Assembly (NCBI GenBank): GCA_022041995.1
Contig: CP074390.1
Coordinates: 1,798,001 to 1,862,000 of the forward strand
DNA length: 64,000 bases
Reading direction: 5' to 3'
From: Cupriavidus necator
GTDB lineage: Bacteria; Pseudomonadota; Gammaproteobacteria; Burkholderiales; Burkholderiaceae
In this document: positions 54,224 through 63,004 of the stretch, in pieces
Numbering within the stretch: the first letter of the stretch is position 1
How the letters are laid out: the number at the start of each line of letters is the position of its first letter
Position numbers and translations under genes: made by a program
Notes under the pieces: model-generated
Databases searched by the model: none
What the model was told of the DNA's origin: nothing
The model's input: the letters and a program-made list of their open reading frames with translations, nothing else

Positions 54224-55135
54224 CTATGGGCTTGCCCGATCATCGATCACCTGCTGTAGCGCCTGCACAAATTGCCTGACTGCTGGCGTTGCTACCTCCT
54301 CGTCGAACGCGAATTCCACATCAAAGCGATCAGCGACCTCAGGCAGTGGCACTAGCCGCACGGTCGGCGGACAGACGGTTGACAGGCTTTCGGGGACAAA
54401 CGCGCAACCCATCCCCGCCGAAACCAGACCGAGCACGGTCGGGATGTCGCTGCCAACCTGGGCCACGCGGGGCGAGAAACCGGCGCGCTCGCACTGCGTC
54501 ATCAGGAAGCGATGCTGGGACGAGGACCGCGCCGGATCGAACCAGACGAAGGGCAGATCCGCCACGTCCGCCAGCCGTTTCGGCTGCTTGTGGCGGGCGG
54601 TCTGTGATGAAGGCATGGCCAATACGAAGCGGTCGCTGAGCAACACAATGCCTGTCAGATGCGGCGCCTCATTCCGACGCCAGGCCATGATGCCGCCATC
54701 CACCTGCCTGTGCCGGATCGCGACAATCTGCTCCGTCGATAGCATCGGGTCCACCAGGACCTTGACCTCCGGGCACGCCGTCCGGAAGGCTCTGAGCACC
54801 TCCGTCACGACGGCTGAACTCAGATAGTTCGGCAACACACCAAGGCGCAGCTCGCCGAGCTGCCCGGCAGCGCAACGCAGGGCGCGATCGCGACTGGCTT
54901 GCAGGTTTGCCAGAATTTGTGTGGCATCCCGCAGGAAGCTCTCGCCCGCCACGGTGAGTTGCACGCCCCTTGCCTTGCGCGCCAGCAGTGGCGTACCGAT
55001 GGCCGCCTCAAGTTCGATAATTTGCCGCGACAGGGCGGGCTGGACAATGCCGACGGCACGGGCGCCCGCCACCACGCTGCCGGCCTGTGCTACCGCGATG
55101 AAGTAGCGAAGATGTCGCAATTCAATGTTCCGCAT
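54224..55135 (-). CDS. LysR-family regulator divergent from serine/threonine dehydratase
   Basis: A 303-residue protein: HTH in 'RHLRYFIAVAQAGSVVAGARAVGIVQPALSRQIIELEAAIG' and a typical effector domain ending 'QFVQALQQVIDD'. It resembles the NAC/Cbl-like or aromatic LysR groups. It reads away from the PLP dehydratase gene across ~140 bp and is its likely regulator. Confidence 0.9.
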   Translation of the reverse strand: MRNIELRHLRYFIAVAQAGSVVAGARAVGIVQPALSRQIIELEAAIGTPLLARKARGVQLTVAGESFLRDATQILANLQASRDRALRCAAGQLGELRLGVLPNYLSSAVVTEVLRAFRTACPEVKVLVDPMLSTEQIVAIRHRQVDGGIMAWRRNEAPHLTGIVLLSDRFVLAMPSSQTARHKQPKRLADVADLPFVWFDPARSSSQHRFLMTQCERAGFSPRVAQVGSDIPTVLGLVSAGMGCAFVPESLSTVCPPTVRLVPLPEVADRFDVEFAFDEEVATPAVRQFVQALQQVIDDRASP

Positions 55136-55277
55136 ACCGCTTCCGCGCGTTCATTCCCATGCTCCTCAAGCATAGCTAGGCTACCTAAACAGCATTGGTT
55201 TGCATAGCTTCCTGCGCTACGATGGCGCAGCTTCCCGCGTTGCAGGGACGGCTCGCTTCCCCATTTCGCTACGAAAC

Positions 55278-56198
55278 ATGACGATCCACATCAGCACCCC
55301 CTTTGTACAGTCCCAGCCCAATTCGCGGCGGCTCGGCAAGCCGGTCTGGTTAAAGATGGAAGCCGCACAGCCGACCGGCTCTTTCAAGCTCCGGGGTGTC
55401 GGAGCCTTGTGTGAAGCGCGGCACGCCGCGGGCGCACAGCGATTCGTTTCATCGTCAGACGGAAATGCCGGGATTGCGGCAGCCTATTGCGGACGCGAAC
55501 TCGGCGTTCCCGTCGTGGTGGTGGTACCCGAGAGCACGCCACCCCAAGCGCGCGACCTGATCCGCCTGGAAGGCTCGGAGTTGATCGTGCACGGAGGCAC
55601 ATGGGCGGAAGCGCACGAGTTTGCGCTGTCCCTGATCGGGCCACGCGATGCCTTCGTGCACCCTTTCGACGATCCGCTCATCTGGCAGGGGCACGCCACG
55701 CTGGTGGACGAGATCGCGGTATCCGGGCCGAAGCCGGGCGCCATCGTTCTTGCCGTGGGCGGTGGTGGCCTGCTGTGCGGCGTGCTGGAAGGGCTTCAGC
55801 GGAATGGCTGGTCCGACGTGCCTGTCATCGCGGTAGAGACCGACGGTGCGGACTGCTACGCCCGCTCGGTCGCCCAAGGCAGGCCGGTCGAACTCTCAAG
55901 TATCACCAGCGTGGCGACATCGCTTGGCGCCAAGCGGCCGTGTGATGGCGCGCTCCGATGGGCGCAGCGTCACGAGATCCACAGCGTCGTTGTGTCAGAC
56001 GATCAGGCGGTGCAGGCAGCGATAAGGTTTCTTGACGAACACCGCGTCCTGGTTGAGCCGGCATGCGGCGCAGCCCTGACGGCCTTGGATTGCGACAACG
56101 CGGTGCTGAAGGCGGCCTCCAGCATTGCCGTGGTGGTATGTGGCGGCGCCACGGTGACTGCTCGGCAACTGCATGACTTTGCTGCAATACTGGACTGA
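55278..56198 (+). CDS. PLP-dependent L-serine/L-threonine dehydratase
   Basis: A 306-residue fold-type II PLP enzyme. The Schiff-base Lys is K37 in 'PTGSFKLRG', the substrate loop is 'SSDGNAGIAAAY', the phosphate-binding 'GGGGLLCGV' follows, and the C-terminus has 'VEPACGAALTAL'. 'SSDGNAG' instead of 'SGGNAG/SAGNHA' and the ~306-residue length (no ACT domain) match catabolic serine dehydratases. It would deaminate serine or threonine to a 2-oxo acid. Divergent from a LysR gene. Confidence 0.87.
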   Translation: MTIHISTPFVQSQPNSRRLGKPVWLKMEAAQPTGSFKLRGVGALCEARHAAGAQRFVSSSDGNAGIAAAYCGRELGVPVVVVVPESTPPQARDLIRLEGSELIVHGGTWAEAHEFALSLIGPRDAFVHPFDDPLIWQGHATLVDEIAVSGPKPGAIVLAVGGGGLLCGVLEGLQRNGWSDVPVIAVETDGADCYARSVAQGRPVELSSITSVATSLGAKRPCDGALRWAQRHEIHSVVVSDDQAVQAAIRFLDEHRVLVEPACGAALTALDCDNAVLKAASSIAVVVCGGATVTARQLHDFAAILD

Positions 56199-56709
56199 GC
56201 GGGTTTAAGCAGAGGCAGCATGTCTGAGTCGAAAGCCGGCCCCCTGGTGACTGATCGTCTGCCGGCGGCCACACTCCCGCCGCTACCCGTAGCGCTTTAC
56301 GCTTTGGTAAAAATGCCCCAAGGGGTGGGGGCTGGAGAACTCATGACACAACAAGTAACTCAGGACAGCTCGATCGCACGCAGGAAGCATGGGAGCAAGC
56401 TTGGCAGACTGTAGTGCAGGAAAACCGCGCGCTGGTCGACGTGAATAGCAGCTTTCCTGACGGTTTTGCTCCCTGCTTTTGGCCACTCCCTCTTTTCAGC
56501 TGGCGGATAGAGCCGTAGCATGAGTGGGGCGCCGTCGGACTCATGCGTGATTCATGCGGGATATGCCGGTGAGCCTGCGGCAGGCTCAGTGTCCCGACGG
56601 CAATCCGGATGGCGGCTCGTTCGGGATTTGCCGTATCTTTCGCCTCCGGATGGCATGCCAGTATCGCGTTTCGGTATACTGTGCCGGAAAGATTGCTCAC
56701 CCAGACGCG
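56199..56709. other. 510-bp intergenic region before the GntR gene
   Basis: No confident gene. One stretch (~56350-56518, plus strand) reads as 'QLDRTQEAWEQAWQTVVQENRAL', which looks protein-like and may be a relic of a coding sequence, but it lacks a convincing start. A palindrome TGGCATGCCA (56651-56660) and AGTAT-N11-ATACT (56660-56680), containing GTATAC, lie ~30-60 bp before the GntR start and are candidate operator sequence. Confidence 0.5.
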
Positions 56710-57474
56710 ATGACACACCCAGAAAAGAAAAGCATGGCCGGCGAGATCAAGGCCACGATCCAGCACGAAATCGAAGCCGGCGACATGCCGCCCGGCACGC
56801 CGCTGGACGAGCGCATGCTGGCCGAGCGCTTCGGCGTTTCCCGTACGCCGGTGCGCGAGGCGCTGCAGCAGTTGTCCGTGCAGAACATGGTCCGCATCGT
56901 GCCGCGCGTGGGGGTGTTCGTGTCGCGCCTGTCGATCACGCAGTTGCGCGAAACCCTGGAACTGCTCGGCGAGCTGGAAGCCGTGGCGGCGAAGCTGGCC
57001 GCGCGCCGCATGGATGACGACCAGCGCGTGCGCCTGAAGGCGGCCCGCGCCGAATGCGAGCAGGCGCACGCCGAGGACGACGGCAAGCGCTTCGCCAAAG
57101 CCAACGCGGAATTCCATGACACGGTCTATGCGGGCAGCCACAACGAATACCTGGTGGAGCAGATCCAGAGCATCCGCCGGCTGATGCAGCGCTACCGCCC
57201 GCGCATTTTCCAGACCCCGGCGCGCCGGCAACGCGTGCTGGAAGACCACCAGCGGCTGGCCGACGCCATTCTCAGCGGCGATGAAACCGCCGCGCATGCG
57301 GCCATGCTCGAACATGCGCCCGTGGGCACCACCGGGTTTTCGGAGTTCCTTTCCACCCTGCCAGCGAGCTATCTCGAGGGCGAGGGCGGCGGGGAAGCTG
57401 CCGCCACGCGCAGCACCGCACCGCGCGGCGGCGCCAGGCGTGGCCGCAAGCCGGCCGCTTCACGCGCGGCCTGA
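56710..57474 (+). CDS. GntR-family regulator (FadR/FCD type)
   Basis: A 254-residue protein. The HTH is 'IEAGDMPPGTPLDERMLAERFGVSRTPVREALQQLSVQNMV' in the FadR layout, and the FCD effector domain (~95-220) carries 'RKAEFHDTVYAGSHNEYLVEQI' (actual: 'KANAEFHDTVYAGSHN') and C-terminal metal-site histidines 'EDHQRLADAI'. It has a Lys/Arg/Ala-rich tail. A second start at 56734 (MAGEIK) is possible. It converges on the porin gene and may control the catabolic genes to its right. Confidence 0.87.
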   Translation: MTHPEKKSMAGEIKATIQHEIEAGDMPPGTPLDERMLAERFGVSRTPVREALQQLSVQNMVRIVPRVGVFVSRLSITQLRETLELLGELEAVAAKLAARRMDDDQRVRLKAARAECEQAHAEDDGKRFAKANAEFHDTVYAGSHNEYLVEQIQSIRRLMQRYRPRIFQTPARRQRVLEDHQRLADAILSGDETAAHAAMLEHAPVGTTGFSEFLSTLPASYLEGEGGGEAAATRSTAPRGGARRGRKPAASRAA

Positions 57475-57483
57475 TTGGCCACC

Positions 57484-58554
57484 TCAGAACTTATGCCGCA
57501 CGCCCATCGCCACGCCGAACTGGTTCTTCTCGTTCGGCGCAATCTGGTAGGCAGCTGCGGCGCCGTTCAGGCTTTCAAAGTTCAGCGACGCATTCTTTGT
57601 GTACGCGGTGCTGACATAGACGTCGGTCCGCTTGGACAATGAGTAATCCGCGATGAACGTCACCTGCCACGGGTTGTTCGGGTTGGTCTTGCCCGTCGCG
57701 GTGTACTGCGCTTTGACGTTGTCGTAGTAGAACGCGCCCGTAAGCTGCAAGGCACCGGTTGCCTGGTAGTTCAGGGCAAACCACCACAGGTCGTCACGTG
57801 CCGACGTATTGGTCGCGCGCGTGCCGTTGTTGTTGTACCGGTATGCGGCCTGGGCCAGCAGGCCCGGTGTGATCTGGTAGCGCAGGCCCAGTGCCGCCTT
57901 CTGCGTACGCGTGTAGTCGGCAGTCTTTGCACTGTTGAGGCTGTCATAGGCACCCGCGACGCCGAACGGGCCGACGCGGTAGTCGAAGCCGCCGCCGAAG
58001 GCCGATGAACCCGCGACCGTGCCGGGCTGCTCGCCAAAACTCCAGTGCGCTTCCGCCGTCAGCGGGCCCAGGTCGACATGGTATTTCACCATGTTGTCTT
58101 CGCGCAGGTTCGCGCCGGCAATGCCGACCACCGGTTCATACGTGGTGGCGTACGCCGTGGGCGAGTAGTTGGCCATCATCAGGAACAGCGAAGTGTATTG
58201 CCGGCCCAGCGTTACCTGCTGCGTGCCGCTGCGCAGGCCAACCCATGCCTGGCGGCCGAATAGACGGCCGCCCTGCGTGGATACGCCGGTATCGAGGCTG
58301 AAGCCGCTTTCCAGTGCGAAGATCGCCTGCTTTCCGCCACCGAGGTCTTCCGTGCCGCGCAGGCCCCAGCGGCTCGGGGACAGGCCGCCCGAACCGAGCC
58401 CGACCTTGGAATGCCCGTCGGGGCCACTTCCCGGGTTGTTGTTGGTGTATTCGATGTTGGCATCGGCAACGCCATACAGCGTGACGCCCGACGTCTGCGC
58501 CGCGGCGGATGCACTGGCGATCGCGCAGGCAAGGCCGACCAGGGTTCGTTTCAT
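57484..58554 (-). CDS. Gram-negative general porin (Omp32-like)
   Basis: A 356-residue trimeric porin from the ATG at 58554 (GGAGAAAAAG before it) with a signal peptide ending SAAAQ. 'VTLYGVADANIEYTNN', 'SRWGLRGTEDLGGGKQAIFALESGF', 'RLFGRQAWVGL' and the C-terminal 'GVRHKF' are diagnostic of beta-proteobacterial porins. It passes small anionic solutes. It lies downstream of the leftward catabolic operon but has its own promoter region. Confidence 0.95.
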   Translation of the reverse strand: MKRTLVGLACAIASASAAAQTSGVTLYGVADANIEYTNNNPGSGPDGHSKVGLGSGGLSPSRWGLRGTEDLGGGKQAIFALESGFSLDTGVSTQGGRLFGRQAWVGLRSGTQQVTLGRQYTSLFLMMANYSPTAYATTYEPVVGIAGANLREDNMVKYHVDLGPLTAEAHWSFGEQPGTVAGSSAFGGGFDYRVGPFGVAGAYDSLNSAKTADYTRTQKAALGLRYQITPGLLAQAAYRYNNNGTRATNTSARDDLWWFALNYQATGALQLTGAFYYDNVKAQYTATGKTNPNNPWQVTFIADYSLSKRTDVYVSTAYTKNASLNFESLNGAAAAYQIAPNEKNQFGVAMGVRHKF

Positions 58555-58630
58555 CTTTTTCTCCTCCATGTTCTTGGTGTCACCCAGATGTCATTCCCAC
58601 GGTCCGGGAAGTGGCAGAACTATCGCCCAC

Positions 58631-58660
58631 TGGTATGTATATGAAAAATAGTGGTATACG
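58631..58660 (-). promoter_or_regulatory. AT-rich porin upstream region with GTATAC site
   Basis: TGGTATAC at 58652-58659 (core GTATAC) and TGGTATGTAT at 58631-58640 lie 80-105 bp upstream of the porin start. CGGTATAC at 56673 precedes the GntR gene. The shared GGTATAC core fits FCD-type GntR sites (GT-N2-AC) and suggests joint control; this is inference. Confidence 0.35.
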
Positions 58661-58723
58661 TTAGTGCGTATTAAGAATGCAACGAGAGCGCTCAGGGAGA
58701 GCGGAAAGGCGCCGCCGTCGGCC

Positions 58724-60073
58724 TTACGCGTTCCCCCGCTGGTAGTCGGCAAAGGTCCTACCTTCGCGCGCGAGCCGGGCCAGCAGCGGGGCCGGCTCCC
58801 ACCAGTAGCCGTGTTCCGCGTGAAAGCGCTCGATGTCGGCGTACACCTCGCGCAGCCCGATGCGGTCGGCGTAGTACATCGGCCCGCCATGGCGCGCGGG
58901 AAAGCCGTAGCCGGTCAGGTAGACGGTGTCGATATCGCTGGGCCGCAGCGCCACGCCGGCTTCGAGCAGCTTCGCGCCTTCATTGACCATGCCGTACACG
59001 CAGCGCTTGATGATTTCCTCGGCGCCGATGGGGCGCCGTACGATGCCAAGACGCGCCGACTCCTGTTCGATGAAGGCCTCGACCTCGGGATCACGCAGCG
59101 GCTGGCGGCTGCCAGGTTCATAGCGGTACCAGCCCTTGCCGCTCTTCTGCCCCAGCCGGCCCAGTTCGGTCAGCTTGAGGATCAGGTCGTTCCAGCGCCG
59201 GTCCTGCGGGCGGGTGGCCATCTGCGCCTTGCGGGTCTGGTAGCCCACGTCGTTGCCGGCCATGTCGTGCACGGCGAAGATGCCCATGGCGTAGCCGAAG
59301 CCGGTCAGGGCCTGGTCCACCTCGTGCGGCAGCGCGCCTTCCTCGACCAGGAAATGCGCTTCACGCGTGTAGTTGCGGAACAGCGCATTGCCGATAAAGC
59401 CCGGGTAGACGCGCGCGAGCACGGCGGTCTTGCCCATGCGCCGCCCGAGATCCATCAGCGTGGCGATCACGTCCGGTGCGGTCTCGCGCGCGCGCACCAC
59501 TTCGAGCAGGCGCATCACGTGCGCCGGGCTGAAGAAGTGGGCGCCGACCACGTCCTGCGGGCGCTGCGTGACAGCCGCGATGGCATCGACATCCAGCCCG
59601 GAGGTGTTGGTGGCCAGGATGGCGCCGGGTTTGCACACCGCATCGAGCTTGCGGAACACCTGCTGTTTGAGCGCCATGTCCTCGAACACGGCTTCGATCA
59701 CCATGTCCGCCTGCGCGGCGTCGGCCAGGTCGAGGGAGCCGGTGATGCGCGACAGCCGCAGTTCCATCTCGGCCGGTTCCAGCTTGCCGCGCGAGACGCT
59801 GCCCGCATAGTTGTCGCGCACGCGGCCCAGGCCGGTATCGGGCCCCTGCTGGCTGCTGTCGATCAGCGTGACAGGGATGCCGATGTTGGCCAGCGCCATC
59901 GCGATGCCGCCGCCCATGGTTCCCGCGCCCACTACGGCGACACGGTTAACGGGGCGCAGCGGCAGGTCTTGCGGAAAGTCCGGGATGCGGGCCGCTTCGG
60001 CCTGGGCGAAGCGGACGTAGTCGGCCGTGGTTTGTGCCTCGCCGCCGGCGGTGGATTGGGTTGTGGTTGTCAT
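58724..60073 (-). CDS. 3-hydroxyacyl-CoA dehydrogenase
   Basis: A 449-residue protein. The NAD-binding 'VAVVGAGTMGGGIAMALANIGIPVTLID' has the GxGxxG at residues 49-54. Catalytic His is in 'GAHFFSPAHVMRLLEVV', and the C-terminal domain repeats appear as 'GFIGNALFRNYTREA' and 'EEIIKRCVYGMVNEGAKLLE'. It resembles the dehydrogenase half of FadB/FadJ without the hydratase half, which is encoded separately 14 bp upstream. It oxidises 3-hydroxyacyl-CoA in beta-oxidation-like degradation. Confidence 0.93.
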   Translation of the reverse strand: MTTTTQSTAGGEAQTTADYVRFAQAEAARIPDFPQDLPLRPVNRVAVVGAGTMGGGIAMALANIGIPVTLIDSSQQGPDTGLGRVRDNYAGSVSRGKLEPAEMELRLSRITGSLDLADAAQADMVIEAVFEDMALKQQVFRKLDAVCKPGAILATNTSGLDVDAIAAVTQRPQDVVGAHFFSPAHVMRLLEVVRARETAPDVIATLMDLGRRMGKTAVLARVYPGFIGNALFRNYTREAHFLVEEGALPHEVDQALTGFGYAMGIFAVHDMAGNDVGYQTRKAQMATRPQDRRWNDLILKLTELGRLGQKSGKGWYRYEPGSRQPLRDPEVEAFIEQESARLGIVRRPIGAEEIIKRCVYGMVNEGAKLLEAGVALRPSDIDTVYLTGYGFPARHGGPMYYADRIGLREVYADIERFHAEHGYWWEPAPLLARLAREGRTFADYQRGNA

Positions 60074-60087
60074 GACGTTCCCTGGAT

Positions 60088-60882
60088 TCAGTCGGGCTTG
60101 GCGCCGGAGGCGAGGGGTTTGGCGCGGCCTTCGACGAAATCGCGCAGGCGTTCGGCGGCTTCGGGAGGACGCGGAATGTTCGAGGTCAGGTACTCGACGA
60201 ACAGGCCATCGTCGTGCGACAGGTCGTTGATGCGCGGCAGCACATTGGTGATGCGCCAGTTGGTGTCGGCGGTGTTGCGCGCGACCAGCGCGGCGAGCTC
60301 GCGTGCCTTGTCGAGCGCCTGGCCCTGCGGCACCACGTAGCGCACGATGTGCTCGCGCTCGCCTTCCTGTGCATTGAGCAGGCGGCCGGTCAGCATCATG
60401 TCGGCCATGACCGTGTAGCCCACCACGCGCTGGATGCGCACGGTGCCGCCGCCGCCGACAAAGATGCCGCGCTGTCCTTCGGGCAGGCCGAACAGCGCCG
60501 ATTCATCCGCTACGCGGATATGCGCGGCTGTCGCCAGTTCCAGTCCGCCGCCCACGACCGCGCCGTGCAGTGCCGCGACGAACGGGATGGGCCCGCGCGC
60601 GATGCCATCGAACACGGTGTGCCACGAGTGGCGCGTGCGCTTGCGCGGCCGCGGCTGCTCGCCGGAGGCGCGGGCCAGCGCTTCCTTCAGGTCCAGCCCC
60701 GCGCAGAAGTTGCTGCCGTGGCCGAACAGCACGCCCACGTCGGCTTCCTCGCCGGCGCGCACCACGGCGTCGTGCAGGGCCCAGACCACCTCTTCATTGA
60801 TGGCATTGCGCTTGTCGGGGCGGTTCAGGCCAATCAGGGCGACGTTGCCGTCGAGTTCATAGGTCACCAGTGCGGTGCTCAT
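60088..60882 (-). CDS. Enoyl-CoA hydratase/isomerase (crotonase) family protein
   Basis: A 264-residue crotonase from the ATG at 60882 (AAGGAGCATGAA). The oxyanion-hole sites are 'GSNFCAGLDLKEAL' and 'ALHGAVVGGGLELATAAHIRVADESALFGLPEGQRGIF', seen as the usual order; a Glu is in the 'LPEGQRGIF' loop. Crotonases include hydratases, isomerases and feruloyl-CoA hydratase-lyases; here it pairs with the 3-hydroxyacyl-CoA dehydrogenase gene 14 bp downstream. Confidence 0.9.
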   Translation of the reverse strand: MSTALVTYELDGNVALIGLNRPDKRNAINEEVVWALHDAVVRAGEEADVGVLFGHGSNFCAGLDLKEALARASGEQPRPRKRTRHSWHTVFDGIARGPIPFVAALHGAVVGGGLELATAAHIRVADESALFGLPEGQRGIFVGGGGTVRIQRVVGYTVMADMMLTGRLLNAQEGEREHIVRYVVPQGQALDKARELAALVARNTADTNWRITNVLPRINDLSHDDGLFVEYLTSNIPRPPEAAERLRDFVEGRAKPLASGAKPD

Positions 60883-60923
60883 TTCATGCTCCTTTTTCAT
60901 TGCGTGGTTTCGCGGTGCGGCGC

Positions 60924-61892
60924 CTACAGGTCAAGCACCAGCTTGCGGGTCTTCGCACCCGAGCAGCACACCATCATCCGGTTGTTGGCGGCGCGCTCGG
61001 CCGCATTCAGTACGAGATCGCGGTGGTCGGGCTCGCCGTCGAGCACGCGTACCTCGCAGGTCCCGCAGACGCCTTCCTGGCACGAGTACATGGGCTCCAC
61101 GCCTTCGGCGATCAGGCATTCCAGGATGGTTCTGCCGAGCTGTATTTCGATGCTGCGGCCGCTGCGTGCCAGCTCCACGGTGAAGCCGCCGGCAGTGGCT
61201 GCGGCTTCGCGCGCGGCGAAGTACTCGCGGTGCACGCGCTCGGGCGCCAGCGATGCGGTGGCCTGCTCGAAGGCCTCCAGCATCGGCACCGGCCCGCAGC
61301 AATAGATGTGCGCGCCTTCCGGCAGGCTCGCGGCGATCGCCTCGACGTCGAGGCGTTCCGCACCGGCCTCGCGGTCGAAGGTCAGGTGGACCTCGCTGCC
61401 CGGCTCAACGCCCATGTCTTCCAGCGTTTCGACGAACGCTGCCTGCTTGCGCGTGCGCGCGGCGTAGTGCAGCCGCCACGGGCGGCCCTGCTCGCGCAGC
61501 CGATGGATCATGCCGAGGATCGGCGTGATGCCGATGCCGCCGGCCACCAGCACCGCGAGCGACGCCGAATCGTCGAGCGGGAAGTTGTTGCGCGGCGCGC
61601 TGATGGTCAGCACGTCGCCGGGGCGTAGCGTTTCGTGCAGGTAGCGAGAGCCGCCGCGGCTCTGCGCGTCGCGGTTGACGCCGATTACATAGCGGTGCGG
61701 CTCGCTTTGCGCGTTGAGCAGCGAGTAGCTGCGGATCAGGCCGTTCGGCAGGTGCAGATCGATATGGGCGCCGGCCGTAAAGGCGGGCAGGCTGCGCAGC
61801 GGCGGTTCGGGCCGCAGGTCGAAGGCCAGGATGCCTTCGGCCTCCCAGTTGATGGACTTGACCCGGACTTGCAGGGTGTCGGTAATGCTCAT
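60924..61892 (-). CDS. Rieske-oxygenase reductase (phthalate dioxygenase reductase type)
   Basis: A 322-residue class IA reductase: FMN domain ('RSYSLLNAQSEPHRYVIGVNR'), NAD domain ('VLVAGGIGITPILGMIHRL', 'YCCGPVPMLEAF'), then a C-terminal plant-type [2Fe-2S] ferredoxin with C-x4-C-x2-C (SCQEGVCGTC) and the fourth Cys in 'MMVCCSG'. This order matches VanB/PobB/PDR reductases. It passes electrons to the Rieske oxygenase encoded upstream (63005-64000), with a TctC gene between them. Confidence 0.95.
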   Translation of the reverse strand: MSITDTLQVRVKSINWEAEGILAFDLRPEPPLRSLPAFTAGAHIDLHLPNGLIRSYSLLNAQSEPHRYVIGVNRDAQSRGGSRYLHETLRPGDVLTISAPRNNFPLDDSASLAVLVAGGIGITPILGMIHRLREQGRPWRLHYAARTRKQAAFVETLEDMGVEPGSEVHLTFDREAGAERLDVEAIAASLPEGAHIYCCGPVPMLEAFEQATASLAPERVHREYFAAREAAATAGGFTVELARSGRSIEIQLGRTILECLIAEGVEPMYSCQEGVCGTCEVRVLDGEPDHRDLVLNAAERAANNRMMVCCSGAKTRKLVLDL

Positions 61893-61969
61893 GGATGTCT
61901 CCGGTCGAAGCGGGGGGCCGTCATGCACGCACGGCATGCATGGCCGCGAAAGTCTTGTGGTCCCGGCTT

Positions 61970-62968
61970 CTACAGCTCCGCGCGAAAGCCCGAGGCGCGG
62001 ATGATCGGTGCCCACGTTTCCAGCTCGGCGCGCTGGCGCCGTGCCATCTGTTCGCCGTCGAGGTAGTCGGGCACCACCGAGAGCTGGGCCATCAGCGACA
62101 GGCGTGCCTGCGGCGCGGCCAGGATGGTTTTTAGCGCCGTCTGCATGCGGGCAACCTCGGCCTGTGGCGTGCGCACGGGTGCCCACATGGCTGTCCACGC
62201 GTCGCCGGAGCGCACCGCAATGCCCTGCTCGGCCATGGTCGGGATATCCGGCGCGAGCGGCGAACGCTTGTCGCTGAAGATGCCGAGCAGGCGAACCTTG
62301 CCCGCGCGGTGATGGCGCAGCAGGTCCTGCAGCAGCGTGACGGCCGATGGAATATGGCCGCCCAGCAGGTCGGTGATCATCGGCGGCGTGCCCTTGTACG
62401 GCGTCACCGACAACGAAATGCCAGCCGCCTTGGCGAATTGCATGCCGAGGAAATGGTTCTGGCCGCCGAGGCCCGGCGTGCCGAAGCTGGCTTCCTGCGA
62501 ATGGGCGCGCGCCCACTGCACGAATGCAGCCGCGGTCGACACACCAGTCGTCGATCCCGCGGCCATGCCGGTCGGATAGGACACCAGTCCGGCCACCGGT
62601 GCGAAATCGCGCCACAGGTCCCACTTGAGCTGCTTGCCGAACACCAGCGTCTGGAACGTGGGCGTGGCATTGGGCGCGATCATGTAGGTGAGGCCGTCCG
62701 GCTCGGCGGACTTGAGCACATCCGCCGCCAGCCGGCCACCGGCGCCGACATGGTTCTCCACGATCACGGGCTGGCCCAGCAGCGCGGGCAGGGAATCCGA
62801 GAAGTACCGCGCGATGGCATCGGTACCGCCGCCGGGCGGCAGGCCCACCAGGATCCGGATGGGCGGCTTGCCACGAAGCTGGGCGAACGAGGCCGCGGGT
62901 GCGGCGAGGCCCGCGCACGCCGCCAGTAGCAGCCGGCGACGCGAGCGGAGGCGGGGGCTGGTCATCAT
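61970..62968 (-). CDS. Tripartite tricarboxylate transporter (TctC/Bug) substrate-binding protein
   Basis: A 332-residue exported receptor; signal peptide with Arg-rich start (MMTSPRLRSRRRLLLAACAGLAAPAASFAQ), possibly Tat-like. Bug motifs: 'IRILVGLPPGGGTDAIARYFSDSLPALLGQPVIVENHVGAGG' (family order) and 'LSVTPYKGTPPMITDLLGGHI'. It likely binds the aromatic acid that the adjacent oxygenase attacks. No TctA/TctB is nearby. Confidence 0.92.
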   Translation of the reverse strand: MMTSPRLRSRRRLLLAACAGLAAPAASFAQLRGKPPIRILVGLPPGGGTDAIARYFSDSLPALLGQPVIVENHVGAGGRLAADVLKSAEPDGLTYMIAPNATPTFQTLVFGKQLKWDLWRDFAPVAGLVSYPTGMAAGSTTGVSTAAAFVQWARAHSQEASFGTPGLGGQNHFLGMQFAKAAGISLSVTPYKGTPPMITDLLGGHIPSAVTLLQDLLRHHRAGKVRLLGIFSDKRSPLAPDIPTMAEQGIAVRSGDAWTAMWAPVRTPQAEVARMQTALKTILAAPQARLSLMAQLSVVPDYLDGEQMARRQRAELETWAPIIRASGFRAEL

Positions 62969-63004
62969 TGTCTCCGTCTTCTTGTCAGTCTTGTGCCGGC
63001 CGGC

